64,000 bases of DNA, from assembly GCF_026914265.1 (NCBI RefSeq), contig NC_069126.1, forward strand, positions 31,991,354 through 32,055,353. Direction: 5' to 3'. Position 1 is the stretch's first letter. Each line of letters starts with the position of its first letter. Made by a program: the position numbers and the translations under genes. This document shows positions 36,501-48,200 of the stretch, piece by piece. The notes beneath the pieces were generated by a model, which did not search any database, had not been told where the DNA came from, and was given only the letters and a program-made list of their open reading frames with translations. This stretch comes from Mya arenaria. Its lineage: Eukaryota; Mollusca; Bivalvia; Myida; Myidae.

Positions 36501-39500
36501 TTACAGTAAATTATCATTCAGTCTGGTTTTATGTTTCACCTATCTTGCTCTATGATGCAAATAAGCAACCATGTTTAATACTCACTTGAATGCAGTTTTT
36601 CTCATCACCTTCGTGTCCTCATCTTCCTCGCTGTCATCATTGTTATAGTAACCAGCCTTCTCTCGCAACTCTTCTTCACGCTCCAGAGCATCAAGTTTCT
36701 ATAAATAGAATAGGAAAAATTGAGCAGGGAGGAAAGATAGTGCAGGGCATGAAAGCTTTTTCTACTCAGACAGCTGTCATCACATAGTACAAAACAAATA
36801 TAACTCTTCATGAAATCATAAATGACAATTCTTGAATCGATCAATGACAATTCTTGAACTGATCAATAACAATCCTTGAACCGATAAATGTCAATTTTGG
36901 AAAGATAAATGACAATTCTTGAACCGATAAAAGACAATTCAGGAAACGATAAATGCAATTCTTGAACAGATACATGACAATTTTTTAACTGATCAATGAC
37001 AATTATTGAACAGAACAATGACAATTCAAAAACCGATAAATGAAAAATCTATAACAGATAAATGACAATTCTTGAGCCGATAAATGTCAATTCTTGAATC
37101 GATCAATGACAATTCTTGAACAGATCGATGTCAATTTTGGAAAGATAAATGACAATTCTTGAACCGATAAATGTCAATTTTGGAAAGATAAATGACAATT
37201 CTTGAACCGATAAATGTCAATTTTGGAAAGATAAATGACAATTCTTGAACCGATAAAAGACAATTCATGAAACGATAAATGTCAATTTTTGAACAGATAC
37301 ATGTCAATTTTTTAACTGATCAATGACAATTCTTGAACGGATCAATGACAATTCATGAACAGAATGACAAATCTATAACAGATAAATGACAATTCTTAAA
37401 TCGATAAATGTCAATTCTTGAATTGATAAATGAAAATTCCTGAAACCAGTATATGACCGATCTATCCCTTTTATGTAAATAACAAAATGAGAGGCCATCT
37501 AATCAATGAGCTTTTAGCATGATCTGTTTTGGAATTCCTTATTCTTGGCTATAAATAAATAAATTTTTAAACAAATATTTCGGCTAAGAATAGTAGATTT
37601 TTTATTTCTGACTAGGTCAGCAACTTATTCAACGTTCAATTTCATAGTCCATTAATTGTTATTTTTTAATGCATGAGCATTGTAGCTTTCACTGGACATT
37701 CATACCTCCATGATGTCAGGATCAATGAAGTCTGCCACATTATGGCCCTCCCATATCTCCGGTATGACATCATATTTCTCCTCAGGCTTGTGCAGGTCCC
37801 AGGTTTCTGTAAACACATGTGTAACATGTACATACACTGTTGTATATCAATCCATATTCTCCAACATTAAAGAAGTGTTATGGTATTGATTTACATGTGT
37901 TCCCTAACAATACTCCAAAAGTCATTCCTAGCTAACAGGTGGACTGTTTCACACATGCATATATGAAATAGAATATGCGTCAATGCATTTTCATGAAATA
38001 AATATCTGTTGTGATTCAATGTATTTTTATGAAATAAATATAATTTGTGTTTCAATGTATTCTTATGAAAAAAATATTATGTGTGTTTCAATGTATTTTT
38101 GGGTAACAAATAATGTTTAAACTTCTATACTTATTCATAATATCTTCTGTTTTTCTCCTTCTATATCCATATATATATATATATTTAAACTTAATATCTA
38201 CATTAGCTTCTAAAACTTTATTTCTTCCCTTATTTTCATCCAGTTGAGCATAATAGTATAGCTTGTTGTACTGAGGATAATTGTTTTATTTCAGTGTAAG
38301 ATCATAATATATTTCAACCAGCTATATTTACTTTTGGTGTTCACATTTTTTCTTTTTATTATATGCCTAAAAAAGATTTTAAATGACAGTTTCTTGTAAT
38401 TTTTCAGGAAAGCACGAAAAATTGCATGCGCATAAAATGTCATTATAGAAATGACATCGTTGAATTTTGTGTCCCAGCCCTGTGCACACTGACGTTTGAT
38501 TTGGAATTGAGAGCGGGCTAAAATTTCAAAATAGTGAAAAAGATCAAAATGTTATTATTTCAAGGTTTGAAACAGTGATTTCAATTTTATTTCACTGATT
38601 AATCTCTATTAACCACCACAAAGCATAATAAAATAGGGTTATTAATACTGCGTTTTGATCCAGGAGGTTGTATTCGACCCTCGTGGATTTTTGCAGATTT
38701 GATTTCACTTGGCTAGCAACTCTTGAAATCCAAATCTGCAGAAATCCACGTGAGTCGAATATGACATTCAGGATCACAACGCAGTACTATTAACCCTTTT
38801 ATCATATACATTACTGGTTAGATCACTTAAAAGCCACATGTTTTCATAATAAATGTAATTTTAACGACGCACTATTTTGTTTTATGATGTCATTTTAACA
38901 TCGCGCAACGATACTTGTTATGTCGCGATGTCACAAGAGTGGAATACGGACTACCGTATTTTATGACATGTATTGCGTGTGGATTTATGATAGGAATATA
39001 ATAAATGATGATCTCCCTCCTCCAACTAAGTATTTGGCTCATTTTTTATGTTCTATCTCAATAAATAAAACCCCTCAGAAATTCATAGGTTCTATTCTCT
39101 CCATCACCGTAAATAAACAATGCATTAAATTAAAACAATACACATTTCCATTAGGAATGTGACGATACAGTGAATATCGATACTGTATCGATATATGCTG
39201 TTGCCGATACGTATCGATACACAAGCCCGTCGTATCGATACGACTTGGTCGAATTTGCGTGACAAAACTGTTTTATACCGTTCCTTAATCGGTGCAATTT
39301 GTATTATTTGGTGTAAATTTTATCCTTTTGTAATACGCCGTCTCATTGGTTGATTGGTTAGGAGTAGCCAATAGTATGCATTGTTAGGGAAGCGCTCGGC
39401 ATAATCATCAGTATGGCGGACGAAGGAGATTTTGTAGAATTGAGCAAGCCGAAAAATACCTTTGTGAATGACATTCAAATTTCGTATTGGCGAGATGAAT

Positions 39501-42500
39501 TATTTTGTTCATAAGTTAAAACAGTTCATATGTTCTAGTCATTGGTGTTCTAGTCACATAGTAGCCCAAAGAATGTATTGGTATGTATCTAATTAGTATG
39601 TATTAAGTAAAGTTAGATTATATAAAATAGGAAACATTTAAAAATGATAATGAACATATTACTGTAAAATTTTACTTTTAACATACTAGTCAATATATTT
39701 TTTTCTATAAAATCATTACAATAATGTTAGAAAATATTTCTATAGTTATCATTAAAATTAACTATAAAATAATACAATTCTGGTTTCTTTTGTGTGTTTC
39801 TATTATTGTGTTTACGTATCTGTATTGTATCGAAAATATCGTAATGGCATGTAGTTGTTTCGATACGTATCGTATCGCCTGATGACCGTATCATCTCATC
39901 CCTAATTTCCATATGTTACTCACTTCTGAGATCAAGTATGTAATCATCGCCCTCTTCCAACTCGATGTCACGCTCGGTCTTTCGCTTCTCTCTCTCTATC
40001 TCCATTGCCTGGCGTTTCTTCAACACAGCCTCTGGGATGAATGCGGGACGTTCCTGGAATCAGTTTAAATGTAGAAGGTTTATGTGGATGTTATTTTATA
40101 ATTAAAATTGCATTATATACTTATGCTGTATACGAAATAACTTGTGCAAAGGGAAAAGTTGTTAAAGCAAAAAAGATTCCAACAAGTACACGCAAACAAT
40201 TTAAAGCTGCACTCTCACAGATTGAACGTTTGGACAACTTTTTCATTTTTTGTCCTGGAACAAGACAATTTTTGCGAAAATCCATGGAAAACAGTTATAT
40301 AAGAGTGCTGACAAAAAATTAGATCGCAGATATTTATATTTCAGTTCAAAAATTGATGTTTTATGCATTTTTCTTAAACCGTTAGTAACGGCTTAAGCCA
40401 TAAAACATTAATTTTCGAACGGAAATATGAAAATCTACGATCTGATCTTTTGTCAGCAATCTCTAATCATTTACAGATATTTACGCAAAATTTGCTCTTT
40501 CCTAGACAAAAAATAAAAAAGTTGTAAAAATGGTATATCTGTGAGAGTGCAGCTTTAAGTTGTTTAAAAAAAAAACAAAAAAAAACTTAGTCGTAAACAA
40601 AAACAATGTTTGTTTCTTCTTTCCTAAATTGGCTATCCCTTTTCTAAAACTTTTTTGAAACCAGATTTTTTTTCTAGTCATGCTGTAAGGCTTACCCACT
40701 GCACAATAATTATAACTTGCCATGGAAATTCCGTTTAACATTTTCCAATAGAAGGCTGCGGAGCAAACACCAAAAGATCATTGATTTAAAAAAAGAAAAA
40801 GGAGTGTAATTTGCTGATTATTAAAGTCAGAGATTTGGGCATTACTGCACATGTGCACAATGTATCCTGCAATACATTAACCAAGTTTCATGTTAATACC
40901 ATCAACATTTTTTTTAATTATGGCCATTGATATGCACAACACAGCTGTCACCCAACTATCCTGAAAGTAGTATTAATTCGGCAATTTGGACAGCGTCAGC
41001 ATCAATGATGTCTCTTGTTTCATTCACAACCAAAAACATTTCTCGCAGCAGAACATTTGACAAAACATAACATCGTTTGGTAGGTTTAGAAGTATTCCTA
41101 AGATGCTGCTTTTATCGAAAACAGATATGTGTTCGTCTAGATGTGAGATTTATCGAAACCTGTCTTACCTTCTGATCTCGTTTCTGAGGCATGGCAACGT
41201 GAAGTCTATTGCTGATGTCTTGAACCTTTCTATTTTTAATTTTCGCCTCCACTCTGTGGGCTAACAACCGGTCACACGCCTGTAAATGGAGATTTTTTTT
41301 TTTATTAAAGCTTTAACGACAAAATTTTAGCTCAATTTTTAGCTGTTGTCTGATCAAGTCACTATCAGGTCCTTTGGTAATTAAAACCAGCACTGGTGCA
41401 TGTCTTGGGCCATTTGTATTAAGTTTCATGTTAATATCTGTAAAGTTATTTAATTTATTGCCAAGCCTGAAGGTATAAGTTTTTTGCACACCCATGCCTT
41501 TTGAAATATATATGTAATAAGATAATCACTAAAAACTGCGAGAGAACAAGTTTCATCACTATCCATCAATCCTAACTTAAGTAATTGGGCAGAAATCAAT
41601 TTTCTATTTTAGTAACAGTGACCTTGAACTTGACCCAGCCCCCTTACGAACAATCTTAAGCTTAGCACTTCACATATGCAACCTACACACCAAGTTTCAT
41701 CACTTTCCACTAATGCTAGCCAAAGTTATTGGGTGGAAACCAATGTTTGATGCTCATCGCTCAACAGTATCCTCATTCTTACAAAACATGGTTAAAAAAC
41801 TATCATGCTTAGTACCTCATTCCTTAGTTCAATAACACCAACATCTGTCAGGGTGCTCATGTTCATGACAGGAATATCATCTTCCTCAAATCCCTTGAAC
41901 AAATCCTGCAATGATAAAAACATAGTGGAATAGATACATTTGTAAACATAAAGGTAGGCATGCATATAGAAAGAGCAATTAATTTAAAGTTCATATCAAA
42001 ACATACTGTAAAATAATTAAATTTTCGACAATATTTTTCAAGATTGATCTTTTACGGATCAACAATTTCACAAATTTATTGTTGCTTTTAATAATTTCAT
42101 TAATAGTTACATCATGGCATTGCCAATATTAAACAGGCATCCAAATTACACATTACCATTCAAGAATTCAAGCGAACCATGAAAGCATTTTACCAGTGCA
42201 TGGCTTGCGGGCTTGTGCTTATTTTGACCACTGTATTAAACCCTCCAGATTATTAGATTTTATCACTTTTGACATGAAACAAAGGACAGAATTTGACTTT
42301 TGGACCTGCACTTTTAAGCTTGATTCAATTAAGTCTTGTAATAATTGTGCATACTGGTAACATTTTCTGTATATATCATGCACTGCAACTACAAGTATTA
42401 AGATTTAAGTAGATATTGTACATTTTGGCTGGTAGCCTATTTTTAGTTTGAGTTGAGGAAGTTATGCATATTCAAAAGAAAAAACATTTAAAACTTTCCC

Positions 42501-45251
42501 ACCTGTTTATCTTGTGGTAGGTCTTCTATTTTCAGCACATCAATTTTGTTGACTGCCACCATCAGCGGCTTGTTGGCAAACAGAGGCTTAATGTTGTTGA
42601 ATAACGACACCTAAAATAAACAAGAAAAATGTTAATGACATCGTACATGAAAAGTCATAACCCTTTACAGGCATCTTAAATGGACAAAACTTGGAAAAGT
42701 ATATGAAATGAATTGAAATGTTTTATGAATTCCGATCCAGTATGGCAGCTCCAAAACCACCTCTAGTTCTGTAACTGTCCAGATAGACATAGAGTTACCC
42801 TTGCTCAGACCATGAACGGATTCATCACATACAGAAAAGAGTTTAATACACCCCTAGGGGACGATTTTCTTATAAAAATATAAATGTACTTGAACCTTCC
42901 TCCAAAAAATTCGATATCTACCAAAATCCAGAAAAAAAATGTGCCTTTAATGCAAAAAATGTAATAAAAACGTAGAAATAATGCACTTAAGTGAATTAAT
43001 GTGCTTTTTACGCAGATGAAAAGGTTAACAAGAGGAACAATTGGGCTTCAGTGCATTAATGCACGGTCATTCCATAATTAATACGTTTTTAGTGCAGAAT
43101 AAATGCGCTTCAGGGAAAAAAAGTGCACTTTTTGTAGTATTTAATTCACTCGGTAAAAAAAAAAAATATGCTTAAAATACAGTGCCAATAATGCTGCATT
43201 TAATGCAGATAAAATGTGCATTTGACACACTTTTTTGAGAAGGGAACTTACTACATTACTATACAAACCTGTTTTTCTATAGAGTGGCCACATTGCTCAG
43301 ACACATCAATCACATACAGAACAGCAGCCCTGAGATGGGCCAGAGCTGTTATTGCCTGCATTCGTATTTACACGTACCTACTTATGACATAACCATACCA
43401 ACCTGTCGTTCTATAAGAGTGGCCACATTGTTCAGAAACATTCATCACATACAGAATGGCAGCCCGGAGATGGGCCAGGGCTGTGACTGCCTGCATTTGT
43501 ATTTACACGTACCTACTTATGTATAGAGCAGCCACATTGTTTAGACACATCCATCACATACAAAGCAGCAGCCCTTAGATGGGCCAGAGCTGTTATTGCC
43601 AGCATTCGTATTTACACGTACTTACTTATGTATAGAGCGGCCACATTGTTTAGACACATCCATCACATACAAAACAGCTGCCCTGAGATTGGCTGCCAGC
43701 ATTCTGTTTACACATGCCTACTTATGACATAACCATACCAACCTGTTGTTCTATAGAGTGGCCACATTGTTCAGACACATCCATCACATACAGTACAGCA
43801 GCCCTGAGATGGGCAAGTGCTGTGATTGCCTGCATCTCAATTGTATTTCTGTCTTCCAACGAGTGGTCGAGGATTCCCGGTGTGTCTACTACCTGATCAA
43901 AGAGACAAAATAAAATGTGTATCAACAATGCTTGTCTGTGGTTTACATTACAACGAAAAAGGGCAAAAAAGTCAGCACTTATTGAAGCCAGATATATTGG
44001 CCCTGCAGTATATGTTCATATTGTTGCTGGCAACATGTGCACAGTAATTGAGTTCTGTTCAAGCTTGAAGTTCTTGTATGATGCAGCCACTGAAGATTCT
44101 ATGGCTATTTCAATATCTTAAGGTATTAGCCATGTAATACAACTCGGGAAACATCGGGTAACATCGACATATATCGCCACTCGCCGTAACAGATCGCAAC
44201 GAACATCGGGCGTATTCGGCCTGTACAGGATGTTGCTATTTTTAGAAACAGAAGGTATTTCCCGGCTATTCATAGGTCAATAATGGAATTTCTACATCGT
44301 AGGATTTGGAAACATTGTGATGTTTTCTCATGAATATACGTTTAAAATAAATAAACACTAAAAGTACACGCTGACTGTTGATTACGATACATCTAACAAT
44401 TTGAGTCATTACAGTTAAACATGGATTATAAGTGAAATATACGCGTACGAGAAGATTTTCTCTCGAAAAAACGAACTGTCAACAATCGGCATGGAACTGG
44501 GATATTCGTATCAAAGGGCTCTGAATGTAAGTATCCTTGAGCAGTTTTGTACGTTTGTGTTCAAAAACGTTTGTTTTTTAATTAATCTTTGGAATTCTTA
44601 AATCATTTTATTAGCTAAATGTTTAGACAGCATGTTCATATTTTACATGTACTTATGTACATAACTTATATTTAAGATATAATATGAGTATGTAATCTTT
44701 AAATTGATTGTTTTATCTTTATCTTAAAGTTGTATGTGGTTTGGGGCTTGAGGCCGCATCTGCTATGACACTATTGACATTCATTGGCTTGGTGTAGGTC
44801 TCGTTAAAACCCCATACTGTTGTGAATCATTATCAACCATATGCACAACAACTACACATTTGTGCTTACCAACCCTTACTCTTGGCTAAAACAGATTTTA
44901 GTGCAGAATGTATAATACTTGTGCATTTGTATTTTACGGAGGTAGTTTCTGCTGGTTGATAATCAGAAGTCTAATTTCTTCCAGGCAGGAAAATGACTGA
45001 ATATTACTTAGTCAACAACACTGGGTTATGAAGAATTCCAGCCTGCATTAAATACTATGTTGGATCCTTGAGAGCGGATTTGACAGCCATGTCCATCCAC
45101 AAGGCAGTCGCATCTGATCAAGATGATGTGAGTATTTCATATAAAACATATTTGACTTGGTTTTTGTTTTTATAAACCTACTGTATTCAATAATCAAGTG
45201 GTGGTGGTGGTGATGGTGGTCAAGTGGTGGTGGTGGTGGTGGTGGGGGTGG

Positions 45252-45285
<34 letters not shown>

Positions 45286-48200
45286 TTTTATTGATAAATT
45301 TAATAATTTTCTTTAAATATATACATGTATGTATCAGCTTGTTGTTTTTTCAAAATAATGTCGAGAAATATTAAACTGTTTATATTTTATTTTGTATATG
45401 TATGGCAGTATAATTATCTATACTAATTAGTTAGAAAGGCTTTAAAGTACAACTTTTTTTCCTTTACAGCACTAAACATTCTTGATGGGTAAAGTACCTG
45501 AAGGTGCATGAAAACCAAATCAGCATTGACTCAGCATTGAGTTATCATCTGTGCACACACTACAAGTACAAAGCATGGGAACAGACCAAACTTCAAATGT
45601 TGAAGAGTGAAGAATTATTGTGAAAAAAAACTAATTGTTAGAATACCAATGACAAAATAAAACAGATATACATCAAATTACCCACAGAGATTGTTAACAT
45701 GTTATAATATTAAAAAAAAAACATTAGTTGAGAACTTTCACTCTGATATTTTTGGAGGGGCGAGCCCACTTAGTGTTCTTGTTTCTTCACATATTTTAGT
45801 TTAAAAGTACACTCATTTGTTTTAAACTCTGTATTCTGAGTTAGTATCATAAGTAAAATTCATTTATTTGAAAGAGTACATTTTATGAATAAGTCCAATT
45901 AAGCTTTATAATTTTTTACAAGAAAAGGGTTTATTTTTAAGCATTTTATTAGCTATAAAAATGTATGGTAACATGACATTATGTATATTTTCTTCAAAAC
46001 TGGACGGTAAACTATCATAAATTGTCTTTTAAATTGTTCAATAGACATCATAGATAATATCTAAAATGGTTTCAGCAGCTTGCCTTATAGTTAACTATTT
46101 TTTATGAATTTTATAAAACTGCTATATATTTTGAAACATCGAAAAACTGCTCTTTTCTGAAGAATCATAAGATCAATCAAAATGAATTTTTTCCATGTGT
46201 ATCAATGATGTGTTCGTTTGAACTTTAGTTTTCTGTTAACTGAAGTTTATTTTACCAGAAACTGTTGTGTTTATTTCATAATCTCTGATAATGCGAAAAA
46301 AATTCAAATATAGACAAAATATTTACTTGTCGCTCTTTGTAGCCCTTGGAGTTTGGGGGTGGGTGTAATGAAACATAAATAACTTTTTTAATTCACGGTA
46401 AATTTGGATAAAAGTCCCATAGTGTACCGTGATTATAACTATGTTGTCGGTTAAAGCTTTTAAAAAAGTGTGTATTACGCGGCTAATACCTTAACTGACA
46501 AATTAATAAAACTATTTCTTTCAAAATAGATATTGTTTATACATTTGTTATTATAATCACAAGCCCTGCACTGGTTAAAAGCTTACTGGATTGCTCAAAC
46601 TTTAGATTTTATATTGCAGGACTTATTGAAATATTTCGATGCTTGGCACAAGTGTTAAGACTTTGGGCTTTTTCATCTTAAAATCTTCTTTCAATGACTG
46701 AAAATACACAGAAATATTAATTTGAATAAGCAATCATACAATACACTTGTTGGTAAGATGAGGCTAAACCTCTTATATGCTTCACATTTAAGAATTCTTA
46801 CCTGCCAGCGTAAGTACTTGTAGTCTGTGTGTCCAACAAACAGTGATTTGGTGGTAAAGGCATAGGGCTGAACTTCTACATCTGCTCGTGTTATCTGAAA
46901 TAAGAAAACATTAGAAATCCCTGCATTGAGGAAAAAATAACAGTCATCAGCAATGTATCTTTTGCAAATACAACTTGAATCATTCAAGGCATAAATTTTA
47001 AATTTTCTAGCAACAATTCAACAGTGGCATGGACCACAGTTGTTACATCTGTGATACTCATGTACAGCCACCAGAAACCAGAAAAAGACATTATCTTTCT
47101 GTGATAACAGGTAAAATATAGTTCTGCGGCAGTCATTAGCAAGTACACTATCACAACAACACACATTAACCTTTTGGTTCAGAATTTGTTTACGCTTAAA
47201 AATGAGCAAATACCACTTCCCAGGTTGTTTTTTCCATAAAACATCCAAGTGAAAAATTCATAGTGATTTGACAAAAATTACTTTAAAACCTTTTTATCAT
47301 ACATTTAACGATATTCCTTTATAATGACTTAGTAAGACCATTTTCTTGCTTATTTTCATATTCTTGGTGTACAAACAAGATTTTTTTATAATTAACTTAG
47401 GAAAAAGGCAAACTCAATTATTTAAGTTTAGCTTTTCCACTAAGTTGCATAGTGAATACTGACCTAGAACTAGATGCTAGTTCCTACCTTGTTGATAAAG
47501 CTTGATTTGCCGACATTTGGGAACCCACAGATGAGGAGAGTACGGGTGTTGGGGTCGATGGTTGGGAGTCGTGAAAGATGCTGTCTGACCTGCTCCAGGT
47601 ATTCAAGACTCTGTTTCTGGCGCTTCATAATAGTACACATTCTGCAGAGGATAAAAATACTCTTCAGGAAAAATAACAAATAAACACGCATGAAAAATTC
47701 AATATGCTGCCACCTCTCCTGATATGATTTTTAATTCCGAGCTCTGAATGTGCCATATGGTGAAGAAATATGCCAAGCCAACAACAGTCTCACCATGGTT
47801 CCGTTGCAGTCACCAGTCCAAAAAACAACAACATTTGTTTCGGGTTAACCAACCCTACCAACGAAATAGGCGCGGTTTTTATAGTCAGTTGGTTAAAAAT
47901 AAATTAAATTAAAAACACAACAACTTTTGTTCACAAGTTCGTGTTTTTTGATATTTAGTTTACAACCTTTAAAGCTTTATACAGAAGATAACGTTAGCAC
48001 CATTCTCCAATGACGCCAATTACGTTCTTATATAAAGCCAAATATTTTTTTTCTAAAGGCCTACCTACCCTGCCTGTTTTTGAAAATCATGTAACACTAA
48101 CCAAACCATTTTTTTTGGCCTCATGGAAATTTGCAATGAGAAATTGGGCCTTATCACTGGATATGTTACTGTGGTTTAACATGTGAAAGTTTTTCTATGT

